A stretch of 64,000 nt of DNA, from the NCBI RefSeq assembly GCF_027923905.1, contig NZ_AP026966.1, positions 2,605,001-2,669,000 of the forward strand, given 5' to 3'. This stretch comes from Massilia varians (GTDB taxonomy: Bacteria; Pseudomonadota; Gammaproteobacteria; Burkholderiales; Burkholderiaceae_D). Shown here piece by piece: positions 26,955 to 35,460 of the stretch (position 1 is its first letter; each line of letters starts with the position of its first letter). The position numbers and the translations under genes were made by a program. The notes under the pieces were generated by a model, which was not told where the DNA came from, did not search any database, and worked only from the letters and a program-made list of their open reading frames with translations.

Positions 26955-28019
26955 TCAGCGGGCGCGGCTGGCGAACTGCCACGCCATCTCGGCCATCGGC
27001 CGCGCGGCCTTGCCGTTCTCGAGGGCCTGGGCGCTGGCCGCGGTGCCGTCCACGTAGCGCTTCATGATGCCCTGCATGATGCCGGCCAGGCGGAACATGT
27101 TGTAGGCCAGGTAGAAATCGAAGTCCTCGGCGCGCAGGCGCTTGCCGGTGCGTTCGCAGTAGCGCGCCACGTAGTCAGAAAGCGAAGGGATGCCGAGCGC
27201 TTCCAGGTCCAGGCCGGCGATGCCGCGGAAGCGCCCCGGCGGGATGTGCCAGCTCATGCAGTGGTAGGAAAAATCGGCCAGCGGATGGCCGAGGGTGGAC
27301 AGTTCCCAGTCCAGCACCGCCAGGATGCGCGGCTCGGTCGGGTGGAAGATCATGTTGTCCAGGCGGTAGTCGCCGTGCACGATGCTGGTGTCGTCACCTG
27401 GTGGGATGTGTTGCGGCAGCCATTCGATCAGGCGCTCCATGGCCTCGATCGGTTCGGTGACGGACGCCTGGTACTGCCTGGTCCAGCGCTCGATCTGGCG
27501 TGCGAAATAATTCCCCGGCTTGCCGTAGTCGCCCAGGCCGATGGCTGCGTAGTCGACCGTGTGCAGCTGGGCGATCACGCGGTTCTGCTCGTCGTAGATG
27601 GCGGCCCGCTCGCCTGGCGACATGCCGGGCAGCGACTGGTCCCACAACACCCGCCCTTCGACGCACTCCATCACGTAGAAGGCGCGGCCGATGACGGCTT
27701 CGTCCAGGCACAGCGCGTACTGGCGCGGCACCGGAAAGCCGGCGCCGTGCAGCGCCGACATCACGCGGAACTCGCGGTCGATCGCATGGGCCGAAGGCAA
27801 CAGCTTGGCGGCCGGCCCCGGCTTGGTGCGCAGCACGTAGCGCCGGCCGCCCGCCTCGAGCCGGAAGGTGGGGTTGGACTGGCCGCCCTTGAACTGCTCG
27901 ATATCCAGCGCGCCGCCCGGGTAGCCGTCGACGTTTAGCGCGAGCCAGGCGCCGAGGGCGGCGACGTCGAAGCGCTGGCGTTCGGACACGGGCTTGGTGC
28001 CCATCATTTCCTCGTACAT
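26955..28019 (-). CDS. Phosphotransferase family protein (APH fold, ACAD10/11 N-domain-like)
   Basis: A 354-aa aminoglycoside-phosphotransferase-fold kinase. Catalytic loop IVHGDYRLDNMIF (about 218-230) with the base Asp, then metal-binding LDWELSTLGHPLADF (about 240-254). Paired ACAD and APH genes act in sequence on 4-hydroxyacyl-CoAs in known systems: phosphorylation of the hydroxyl, then dehydrogenase-assisted elimination. Start at 28019 because GGGAGA lies 5 nt upstream; ATG 28031 is an in-frame alternative with a poorer site. Confidence 0.87.
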   Translation of the reverse strand: MYEEMMGTKPVSERQRFDVAALGAWLALNVDGYPGGALDIEQFKGGQSNPTFRLEAGGRRYVLRTKPGPAAKLLPSAHAIDREFRVMSALHGAGFPVPRQYALCLDEAVIGRAFYVMECVEGRVLWDQSLPGMSPGERAAIYDEQNRVIAQLHTVDYAAIGLGDYGKPGNYFARQIERWTRQYQASVTEPIEAMERLIEWLPQHIPPGDDTSIVHGDYRLDNMIFHPTEPRILAVLDWELSTLGHPLADFSYHCMSWHIPPGRFRGIAGLDLEALGIPSLSDYVARYCERTGKRLRAEDFDFYLAYNMFRLAGIMQGIMKRYVDGTAASAQALENGKAARPMAEMAWQFASRAR

Positions 28020-28099
28020 CGCGTCTCCCATATTCTGTGTTGTCCTGCATTCTAGCTCTGAAGCGCACGGGCGTGCTATTTCTTTGCGAGCGGATGGAT

Positions 28100-28804
28100 T
28101 CAGCGGGCCTTGCGGTATTGCTCGAACAATTGTTCCATGGTGGTGGCGCGGGCTTCCGGCTGCAGCGGGCCGGGCGGCACATAATTGACGAAGCGCACCA
28201 CCCAATCGTGCGGATCCTCGCCCACGTCGAGCGCATTGATGCAGCCCGCCGCCTGCGCCAGGCCGCCCAGGAACAGGCGCTGGCCGCTCAGGGCCAGCGA
28301 CAGGATGGCGCAGTTGACGCCCCCGTGCAGGACCAGCAGCACGCTGTCCCAGTCGTCCTGGGCGCGCAGGCGCGCCACCGCCGGATGGACCCGGTCCATC
28401 ATCTCGCCGACCGATTCGCCGCCCAGGAAGCGCTGGCCTTCATCGACCGCGCCCTCGAAGGCGCCGGTGAAGGCGCGCCGCAGTTCATCTTTCGGAATGG
28501 CGGCCAGGCGCCCGCCGCGGATCTCGTGCAGTTCCGGCCAGGCTTCTGGCGCGATCTGCTGCCCGCTGGCCGCCAAAACCCGCTCTGCCGTCTCGACGGT
28601 ACGCGGCAGGGCCGAGGTGATGACGCGGTCGAAGCGCACGCCGGCCTCGCGGAAGGCACGCCCGGCGGCATCGGCCTGGGCCTGGCCGGCCGGGTTCAGG
28701 GCCACGGTCTCGGGAAGGAAGGGTTTGCCGGTCTCGTCGAAATAGGTAACGCTGCCGTGGCGCATCAGGTAGATGCGGCGGCGCTGCGCGCGCAGGGCTT
28801 GCAT
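28100..28804 (-). CDS. Histidine phosphatase family protein
   Basis: A 234-aa phosphoglycerate-mutase-like phosphatase with the phospho-His motif LMRHGSV (about 13-19), a second Arg in TSALPRTVETAE (about 63-74) and the C-terminal LVLHGGVN (about 157-164). Start at 28804 behind AAGGAG; a codon at 28831 is in frame but lacks a site. It lies 80 nt upstream of the phosphotransferase and likely heads that minus-strand operon. Substrate unknown. Confidence 0.85.
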   Translation of the reverse strand: MQALRAQRRRIYLMRHGSVTYFDETGKPFLPETVALNPAGQAQADAAGRAFREAGVRFDRVITSALPRTVETAERVLAASGQQIAPEAWPELHEIRGGRLAAIPKDELRRAFTGAFEGAVDEGQRFLGGESVGEMMDRVHPAVARLRAQDDWDSVLLVLHGGVNCAILSLALSGQRLFLGGLAQAAGCINALDVGEDPHDWVVRFVNYVPPGPLQPEARATTMEQLFEQYRKAR

Positions 28805-28895
28805 GGGGCTCCTTGTCGTTTTCCCGGCCATCTTACACGCGATGCCATTTTCTTATGGCGAAACGGCGACACTTTCCCGATCGGCAGACGATTCC

Positions 28896-28911
28896 GTAGG
28901 TCAATTCCTAC
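28896..28911. promoter_or_regulatory. Inverted repeat in the mshE promoter region
   Basis: GTAGG-TCAATT-CCTAC, a 5-bp dyad with a 6-nt spacer, lies 12 nt before a TAAAAT -10-like hexamer (28924-28929). It sits at the expected -35 position for the msh operon start. It may be a regulator site; too short to be sure. Confidence 0.3.
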
Positions 28912-28961
28912 AGGTTCTGGCATAAAATATTCACTGCAAGCAATAACGACAAGGGATGTTC

Positions 28962-30665
28962 ATGGCAAGGCCGGAAAAAATTCGCCTCGGCGAGGTGCTG
29001 ATCCAGCAGAAACTGCTGTCGGAGGAGCAGCTCGAGCAGGCGCTGGCGGACCAGAAGCGCACCGGCCGCAAGCTCGGCCGCGTGTTCGTGGAAAGCGGCT
29101 TCGTCACGGAAGACCAGATCTCGGGCGCGCTGGCGCGCCAGCTGAACATCCCTTACATCAATCTGAAGTTCTATAACATCAACGCCGAGCTGGTGCGCCT
29201 GCTGCCGGAAACGGCCGCCCGGCGTTTTCGCGCCCTGGTGCTGGAAGACCGCCGCGAGACCCTCTTGGTGGGGGTGTCCGACCCCACCGACCTGTTCGCC
29301 TACGACGAGATCGCGCGTCTCTTGCGCAAGACCGTCGAGCTGGCGGTGGTCAACGAGACCGAGGTGCTGGGCGCGATCGACCGCATCTACCGCCGCACCG
29401 GCGAGATCACGGGCTTGGCGCGCGAGGTCGAGCAGGACCTGGGCGACAGCTCGATCGACTTCGGCGCGCTGGCCGCCAACCCGGGCCTGGAGGAAGCCCC
29501 GATCGTCAAGCTGCTGCAGTCGGTGTTCGACGACGCGGCCCAGGTGCGCGCTTCCGACATCCACATCGAGCCGCAGGACGGGCGGCTGCAGATCCGCTTC
29601 CGCATCGACGGCGTGCTGCACCTGCAGACCGAGGCCGACATCAAGGTGGCCACCCCGCTGGCCCTGCGCCTGAAGCTCATGGCCGACCTCGACATCTCGG
29701 AAAAGCGCCTGCCGCAGGATGGCCGCTTCGCGGTCAAGGTGCGCAACCAGCGCATCGACGTGCGTATCTCGACCATGCCGACCCAGTACGGCGAGTCGGT
29801 CGTGATGCGTCTGCTGAACCAGGGCGGCACCACGCTGCGCCTGGACGCGATCGGTATGCCGGCGCGGATCGTCGAGCGCTTCCGCGCGCTGGTGCAGCGC
29901 CCCAACGGCCTGGTGCTGGTCACCGGTCCGACCGGCAGCGGCAAGACCACCACGCTGTACAGCGCGCTGTCCGAACTGAATTCGGTGGAGAAGAAACTCA
30001 TCACGGTCGAGGACCCGGTCGAATACCGCCTCAAGGGCGTCAACCAGGTCCAGGTCAACGACAAGATCGAGCTCTCGTTCGCCCGCGTGCTGCGCTCGGC
30101 GCTGCGCCAGGACCCGGACATCGTGCTGGTCGGCGAGATGCGCGACCAGGAGACCGCCCAGATCGGCCTGCGCGCCGCCATGACCGGCCACCTGGTGCTC
30201 TCGACCCTGCACACCAACGACGCCGCCTCCACGCCGCTGCGCCTGATGGACATGGGCGTGCCGCGCTACATGGTGGGCGGCTCGCTGCAGGCGGTGCTGG
30301 CCCAGCGCCTGGTGCGCGTGATCTGCGAAAGCTGCACGACGTCCTACCAGCCGACGCCGGGCGAGGTGAACTGGCTGCGCGCGGAGCTGGGCGAACGTGC
30401 CGGGACGACCCCCTTCTTCCACGGCAAGGGCTGCTCGCACTGCAACGGCACGGGTTTCCGCGGCCGCACCGGCGTCTATGAACTGCTGGAGATGACGCGC
30501 GCCGTCACCGAGGCGGCCAACCATCCGGACCCCGCGCACTTCCTCAAGGTGGCGCACGCCGAGATGCGCGGCGAGACGCTGCGCCGCCACGGCGTGAGCC
30601 TGGCGGTGCAGGGCAGGACCACCATCGCCGAAGCGATGCGCATCAGTAACCAGTACGACGACTGA
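28962..30665 (+). CDS. mshE: MSHA biogenesis ATPase MshE (GspE/PilB family)
   Basis: A 567-aa secretion/pilus extension ATPase. The N-terminal GspE_N (MshEN) domain (about 1-150, RLGEVLIQQKLLSEEQLEQAL) binds c-di-GMP in Vibrio MshE. Walker A is GPTGSGKT (322-329), Walker B DPDIVLVGEMRD (about 384-395), and a tetracysteine zinc site lies at C455/C458 and C491/C494. It powers pilin polymerisation at the inner membrane. ATG 28962 is preferred over 28956 because AAGGG is then at proper spacing. First gene of the locus; 1-nt overlap with mshG. Confidence 0.95.
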   Translation: MARPEKIRLGEVLIQQKLLSEEQLEQALADQKRTGRKLGRVFVESGFVTEDQISGALARQLNIPYINLKFYNINAELVRLLPETAARRFRALVLEDRRETLLVGVSDPTDLFAYDEIARLLRKTVELAVVNETEVLGAIDRIYRRTGEITGLAREVEQDLGDSSIDFGALAANPGLEEAPIVKLLQSVFDDAAQVRASDIHIEPQDGRLQIRFRIDGVLHLQTEADIKVATPLALRLKLMADLDISEKRLPQDGRFAVKVRNQRIDVRISTMPTQYGESVVMRLLNQGGTTLRLDAIGMPARIVERFRALVQRPNGLVLVTGPTGSGKTTTLYSALSELNSVEKKLITVEDPVEYRLKGVNQVQVNDKIELSFARVLRSALRQDPDIVLVGEMRDQETAQIGLRAAMTGHLVLSTLHTNDAASTPLRLMDMGVPRYMVGGSLQAVLAQRLVRVICESCTTSYQPTPGEVNWLRAELGERAGTTPFFHGKGCSHCNGTGFRGRTGVYELLEMTRAVTEAANHPDPAHFLKVAHAEMRGETLRRHGVSLAVQGRTTIAEAMRISNQYDD

Positions 30666-31903
30666 TGCCTTCTTTTTCCTACAAGGCGCGCAACGCCGCC
30701 GGCGAACTGCTGCAGGGCGTCCTCGAGGGCGCCGACAGCGGCGCCGTCGCCGACCAGCTGTTCGGCAGCGGCGCCACGCCCATCGAGATCAACCCCAGCC
30801 GCAAGGGGCCGGCGTCCAGGGACGGCGAAGGCCTGCTGGCGCGCCTGGGCGAAAAAAAGATCACCTCGATGGACGTGCAGCTGTTCAGCCGCCAGATCCA
30901 TACGCTGCTCAAGTCCGGCGTGCCGATCATGCGCGGCCTGGCCGGACTGCAGGAATCGGCCATCAACAAATCCTTCGGCCGGGTGGTCAAGGACCTGCGC
31001 GAGTCGCTCGATGCGGGCCGCGAACTGTCGAGCGCGATGACGCGCCATCCGAAGGTCTTCAATTCCTTCTACCTGTCGATGGTGCGGGTGGGCGAGATGA
31101 CCGGCCGCCTGGAAGAAGTCTTCCTGCGCTTGTTCGACCACCTCGAGTTCGACCGCGACATGCGCGAGCGCGTCAAGACCGCGATGCGCTACCCCACTTT
31201 TGTGGTGATCGCGATGGCGATCGCGATGGTGATCGTCAACGTGTTCGTGATTCCGCAATTCGCTGCGGTGTTCAAGTCCTTCAATGCCGAGCTGCCCCTG
31301 ATGACGCGGATCCTGCTGTCGACTTCGAACTTCACGGTCGCCTACTGGCCGGCGCTGGCGGCGATGGCGGCCTGCGCGGTGTTTGGGTTCCGCGCCTGGG
31401 TGGCCACGCCCAAGGGGCGGCTGGCCTGGGACAAGCACAAGCTGCGCCTGCCGATCGCGGGCAAGATCATCCACAAGGCGACCATGGCGCGCTTCGCCCG
31501 CAGCTTCGCATTGTCGACCCGCAGCGGGGTGCCGATCGTGCAGGCCTTGACGGTGGTGGCGCAGACCGCCGACAACGCCTGGCTCGGCTCGCGCATCGAG
31601 GGGATGCGCGATGGCGTCGAGCGCGGCGAGAGCATCCTGCGCACCTCGACGGCGGCGGGCGTGTTCACCCCGATCGTGCTGCAGATGATCGCCGTGGGCG
31701 AGGAATCCGGTTCGCTGGACGACCTGATGGACGAGATCGCGCAGATGTACGAACGCGAGGTGGAGTACGAACTGAAGACCCTGTCGAGCCAGATCGAGCC
31801 GATCCTGATCACCTTCCTGGGGGTGATGGTGCTGGTGCTGGCGCTGGGCATTTTCCTGCCGATCTGGGACCTGGGCCGGGCGGCCCTACACGGAGGCAAG
31901 TGA
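30665..31903 (+). CDS. mshG: MSHA platform protein MshG (GspF/PilC family)
   Basis: A 412-aa type II secretion F-type protein with two repeated T2SSF domains (about 70-192 and 273-395), including FSRQIHTLLKSGVPIMRGL and its second copy FARSFALSTRSGVPIVQAL. It has three membrane helices (about 170-190, 220-245, 378-402). It is the inner-membrane platform that couples MshE to pilin. It ends in a TGATG overlap with the next gene. Confidence 0.93.
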   Translation: MPSFSYKARNAAGELLQGVLEGADSGAVADQLFGSGATPIEINPSRKGPASRDGEGLLARLGEKKITSMDVQLFSRQIHTLLKSGVPIMRGLAGLQESAINKSFGRVVKDLRESLDAGRELSSAMTRHPKVFNSFYLSMVRVGEMTGRLEEVFLRLFDHLEFDRDMRERVKTAMRYPTFVVIAMAIAMVIVNVFVIPQFAAVFKSFNAELPLMTRILLSTSNFTVAYWPALAAMAACAVFGFRAWVATPKGRLAWDKHKLRLPIAGKIIHKATMARFARSFALSTRSGVPIVQALTVVAQTADNAWLGSRIEGMRDGVERGESILRTSTAAGVFTPIVLQMIAVGEESGSLDDLMDEIAQMYEREVEYELKTLSSQIEPILITFLGVMVLVLALGIFLPIWDLGRAALHGGK

Positions 31904-32406
31904 TGATCCGGTCGCGCGCGCGTGGGGCCACCCGCTTCGAGTTCGCCGTCTGCATGGTCGTGACCGGCGTGCTGGCGGGCCTGCTGCTGGGCCGGCTGCT
32001 CGAGTGGCGCACGGAATCGGAGCGCAGTGCCGCCTACCACGTGGTAGGCGCCTTGCGCACGGCGCTGGCGGTGCGTGAGGCCCAGTTGGTTGCCGCCGCC
32101 GGCAGGGACGCCGCATTGAAGTTATTGCAAGAAAATCCCATGGGCTGGCTGCTGCGGCAGCCTGCCAATTATGTCGGCGAATACTACGCGCCCGAGCCCG
32201 GAATGCTGCGCCGCGGCGCCTGGTTTTTCGACCGGACGGACCGCACCGTCAATTATGTGCTTAGTAACGACACTTTTTCTTCTGGGACATCTAAATTGCT
32301 TAAGTTCAAGGTAGAATTGGCCAGTTCGTATCACCCGGCCGGAAGCGGGCGGAGCGGCACCTACGGGGCATTGGTCATCGACGAAGTCGGCGCCGCGTCC
32401 AAATAA
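31903..32406 (+). CDS. mshF: MSHA biogenesis protein MshF-like
   Basis: A 167-aa protein with a single N-terminal helix resembling a pilin helix (about 11-30: [20 protein letters not shown]) but without a standard G|F-T-L-x-E cleavage site. The [24 protein letters not shown] segment (about 78-100) and the position between mshG and the pilin gene match MshF. Role in the pilus is not well understood. GGAGG before the ATG. Confidence 0.75.
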   Translation: MIRSRARGATRFEFAVCMVVTGVLAGLLLGRLLEWRTESERSAAYHVVGALRTALAVREAQLVAAAGRDAALKLLQENPMGWLLRQPANYVGEYYAPEPGMLRRGAWFFDRTDRTVNYVLSNDTFSSGTSKLLKFKVELASSYHPAGSGRSGTYGALVIDEVGAASK

Positions 32407-32452
32407 CTCAAGACCGCGGGTCCACCCGCACACCTTCAACGGAGAGAATCAC

Positions 32453-32938
32453 ATGAACAAATATTCCAGCAAGAGCGCGCAGGGCGGTTTCACCCTGATC
32501 GAACTGATCGTCGTGATCGTGATCCTGGGCATCCTGGCTGCCACCGCGCTGCCGAAGTTCGCGAATATGGGCGGCGACGCCCGCGCGGCCAGCCTGCAGG
32601 CGGCAAAAGGCGCGCTGGCTTCGACCGCGGCCATGGTTCACGGTAAGTATCTGATCAATCCGGGCGCGGTCGGCGGCAAGAACATTGCGATCGAGGGCAC
32701 CAACGTTACCGTCGATGCGACCACCGGCTATCCCCTGGCGAACACCGCGTTTGCCACCGCAGCCGGCATGAACGCGACCGACTATGTCATCAATGCCACC
32801 GACCCGACCATCACCATCACCCCGATCAGCCTGAAAGGCACCACCGCGCATACGGCGGGCACCTGCACCCTGACCTATACCCGGCCGACCACGGTGAACA
32901 CCGTGCCGACCTACAAGCTCGTCGTGACCGGCTGCTAA
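32453..32938 (+). CDS. mshA: Major MSHA-type pilin MshA
   Basis: A 161-aa type IV prepilin. Short leader cut after G12 ([15 protein letters not shown]), Glu at +5 (E17) and the usual hydrophobic helix to about 38. Two C-terminal cysteines (in GTCTLTY and the penultimate position of the tail KLVVTGC) likely form the D-region disulfide. It has the separate GGAGAG site expected of the most highly expressed gene in the locus, in a 46-nt gap after mshF; mshB is not found there. Confidence 0.92.
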   Translation: MNKYSSKSAQGGFTLIELIVVIVILGILAATALPKFANMGGDARAASLQAAKGALASTAAMVHGKYLINPGAVGGKNIAIEGTNVTVDATTGYPLANTAFATAAGMNATDYVINATDPTITITPISLKGTTAHTAGTCTLTYTRPTTVNTVPTYKLVVTGC

Positions 32939-32971
32939 CCGGCAGGCGCGCTGTCGCATGTGGCAGGTGTC

Positions 32972-33526
32972 ATGCCTCGTATTCCGATTCCCATGACCGG
33001 CCACACTTCCTTGCGGCGGCGCGCCGGCTTCACGATGGTCGAACTGATCATCGTGATGGTCCTCGTCGGCATCCTCGGTGCGGTCGCCGCCGCCCGCTTC
33101 TTCGACCGCAGCGGCTTCGACGCCGAGGCCTTCGCCGACCAGACCCGCGCGCTGCTGCGCTACGCCCAGAAGAGCGCGATCGCTCGCAACACCCCGGTGT
33201 TCGTCCAGTTCGAGGACAAGCGCATCGCTCTGTGCTACGACGCGCCGCAGGGTAACTGCGCGCCCGCCCAGCGCCTGGTGGCGCCCGCCGCCGGCATCGG
33301 CGGCCAGGCGTCTGCCACCCACTGCCAGGACGAGCGCTGGTACTGTATCGGCGTGCCCGAAGGCGTGCAGGTCTCGCTGTCGGTTGCGCTGACCGCGTTC
33401 TACTTCGATGCGCTCGGCCGCCCGGTCACTCCCGGCGGGACCCCGGGCGGTCTGGCCATGACCATTACCAGCCCGGGCGAAAGCCGTACCGTGACGGTGC
33501 ATCGGGAGACCGGCTATGTCCAGTAA
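32972..33526 (+). CDS. mshC: Minor pilin MshC-like
   Basis: A 184-aa prepilin-like protein with cleavage site RRAG|FTMVELIIVMVLVG (G19|F20, Glu +5 at 24) and a GspH-like C-terminal domain with several cysteines. The start is uncertain: ATG 32972 and 32993 and GTG 32960 are all in frame before the cleavage site. It overlaps mshD by 11 nt. Confidence 0.88.
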   Translation: MPRIPIPMTGHTSLRRRAGFTMVELIIVMVLVGILGAVAAARFFDRSGFDAEAFADQTRALLRYAQKSAIARNTPVFVQFEDKRIALCYDAPQGNCAPAQRLVAPAAGIGGQASATHCQDERWYCIGVPEGVQVSLSVALTAFYFDALGRPVTPGGTPGGLAMTITSPGESRTVTVHRETGYVQ

Positions 33527-34109
33527 GCGGACCTGCAGGCGCGCCCAGGCGGGCCTGACCCTGATCGAGATGATCCTGTTCATCCTGATCGTCGGCGTCG
33601 CCCTGGCCGCCATCGTCGGCGTGCTGAGTCTCACCACCAAGAACAGTGCCGATCCGCTGCGCCGCAAGCAGGCCCTGATGATCGCCGAAGGCCTGCTCGA
33701 GGAAGTCCAGCTGGCCCGCTTCACCTTCTGCGACCCGGGCGCGGACAAGGCCGGCGACGACGAGGTCATGACCAGCGCCGAGTGCGATGTTCCGGAGAAC
33801 TGGGGGCCGGAAACCGGCGGCGCCAGGCCTTTCGACAACATCAACGACTACGTCGGCGCCCCGAACGTCGCCACCAGCAGTTTCAACGGCGTCGACGGCA
33901 AGCTCGCCGACGCCAACGGCGAACCCATGAACGTGGACGGCTACAGCGCCACGGTGACGGTCACGCCGGAATCGATCGGCGGCATTCCGGTCGCCAATCC
34001 GGCCGCGGCCGACGTCGACGTGCTGCGCATCCGCGTGGAGGTGCGCTACGACGGCGAGTCCGTCGTGCTCGACGGCTACCGTACGCGCTACGCGCCGAGC
34101 TTCCTATGA
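33516..34109 (+). CDS. mshD: Minor pilin MshD-like
   Basis: A 197-aa prepilin-like protein, AQAG|LTLIEMILFILIVG (G13|L14, Glu +5). The cleavage residue is followed by Leu instead of Phe, which is known for minor pilins. The body contains paired cysteines (TFCDPG, AECDVP). Overlaps: 11 nt with mshC and 4 nt with mshO. Confidence 0.88.
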   Translation: MSSKRTCRRAQAGLTLIEMILFILIVGVALAAIVGVLSLTTKNSADPLRRKQALMIAEGLLEEVQLARFTFCDPGADKAGDDEVMTSAECDVPENWGPETGGARPFDNINDYVGAPNVATSSFNGVDGKLADANGEPMNVDGYSATVTVTPESIGGIPVANPAAADVDVLRIRVEVRYDGESVVLDGYRTRYAPSFL

Positions 34110-35002
34110 GCGCCATGCACGCGCCGCCGCAAGATCGCCGCGCACGCGGCTTCACGCTGATCGAGGCGATCCTGGTGATCGTCATCATCGGCGTGATCGG
34201 CGCCATCGTGGCGGTGTTCATCCGCGCCCCGGTGCAGGGCTACGTGGATACCCGCGCGCGCGCCGCCGCGAGCGACGAAGCCGACCTGGCGCTGCGCCGC
34301 ATCGCGCGCGACCTGCGCCTGGCGCTGCCCAACAGCGTGCGTGTGAACGGCGAGGGCAGCGCGGTCGAATTCCTCCTGACCCGCGCCGGCGGGCGCTACC
34401 TGACCCTGGACGACGACGTCGACGGCTTCCCGGTGCTCGATTTCGACGAGCCGGCCAATGTCCGCTTCACCGCCGTGGGCGGCACCAGGCCGGCCATCGC
34501 GCCGGGCGACTTCATCGTCGTCTACAACCTCGGCAATCCCGAGGACAGCGGTTCCGACGCCTACCGCTATGTGCCCCTGGGCCAGGGCACCAATATCGCA
34601 CAGGTGGCATCGATCGACTTCGCCTCGCCGAACAACCCGGTGGTGACGCTGCGGAGCAATCCCTTTGCCACCCAGGCCACGCCCTTGCGCTCGCCCAGCA
34701 ACCGCTTCCAGGTGGTCACCGGGCCCGTCACCTATGCCTGCGAAGCGGGGCCGGGCGGCGGCAAGGAACTGGTGCGCTACTGGGGGTACGACATCTCGCC
34801 CACCCAGCAGGCGACGCCGCCGAATGCGCAGCGCGCAGTCATCGCGACGCGCGTGAGCGACTGCAGCCAGGTGTTTCGCTACGGTAGCGAAGCCTTGCGG
34901 CGCAGCGCGCTGGTGGTATTGAACCTGGCGCTGTTCGCCGGTAACGGCCAGGACGCGCCGGTGCGGCTGGCCAGCCAGGTCCACGTGGACAACACGCCAT
35001 GA
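34106..35002 (+). CDS. mshO: Minor pilin MshO-like
   Basis: A 298-aa prepilin-like protein, RARG|FTLIEAILVIVIIG (G15|F16, Glu +5), with the PilW-like body DEADLALRRIARDLRLALPNS. The start overlaps the mshD stop (ATGA); the open frame further upstream is a shadow. It probably forms the pilus tip complex with MshC/D/P. Confidence 0.88.
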   Translation: MSAMHAPPQDRRARGFTLIEAILVIVIIGVIGAIVAVFIRAPVQGYVDTRARAAASDEADLALRRIARDLRLALPNSVRVNGEGSAVEFLLTRAGGRYLTLDDDVDGFPVLDFDEPANVRFTAVGGTRPAIAPGDFIVVYNLGNPEDSGSDAYRYVPLGQGTNIAQVASIDFASPNNPVVTLRSNPFATQATPLRSPSNRFQVVTGPVTYACEAGPGGGKELVRYWGYDISPTQQATPPNAQRAVIATRVSDCSQVFRYGSEALRRSALVVLNLALFAGNGQDAPVRLASQVHVDNTP

Positions 35003-35460
35003 AACACGTCATCCATGCCACCCATGCGGTGCGCCTGCGGCGCCAGGCCGGCGTGGGCCTGGTCACCGCGATCTTCCTGCTGGTGGTGCTGGCCGGCCTG
35101 GGCGTGGCGGCGGTGACGCTGTACACCTCGCAGCAGGCCAGCAGCAACCTGGACCTCGAGGGTGCCAGGGCCTACCAGGCCGCGCGCGCCGGCCTCGAGT
35201 GGGGCCTGTACGAACAGCTGCGCCATGGGCGCTGCGCCGGCAACACCTCTTTCGGCTTCCCGGCCGCCAGCGTGCTGGGAAGCTTGCGCGTCACCGTCAG
35301 CTGCCAGGCCATCGACGAGCTGAAAAGTATCGACGGCGATCCGGTCATGCGCTGGCGCATCGCGGCCATCGCCTGCAACCAGCCGGTCGACGGCGCCTGT
35401 GGCCGGCAAGCCCCGAACAATCCCGATTTCGTCCAACGCAGGCTCGAAGTGGAAATATGA
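34999..35460 (+). CDS. mshP: Minor pilin-like protein MshP
   Basis: A 153-aa PilX-like protein. The N-terminal helix (about 18-41: GVGLVTAIFLLVVLAGLG) lacks the Glu +5 of classical pilins, as is usual for MshP/PilX-type proteins, and is followed by the conserved ARAYQAARAGLEWGLYEQL. ATGA overlaps with both neighbours. Confidence 0.85.
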   Translation: MKHVIHATHAVRLRRQAGVGLVTAIFLLVVLAGLGVAAVTLYTSQQASSNLDLEGARAYQAARAGLEWGLYEQLRHGRCAGNTSFGFPAASVLGSLRVTVSCQAIDELKSIDGDPVMRWRIAAIACNQPVDGACGRQAPNNPDFVQRRLEVEI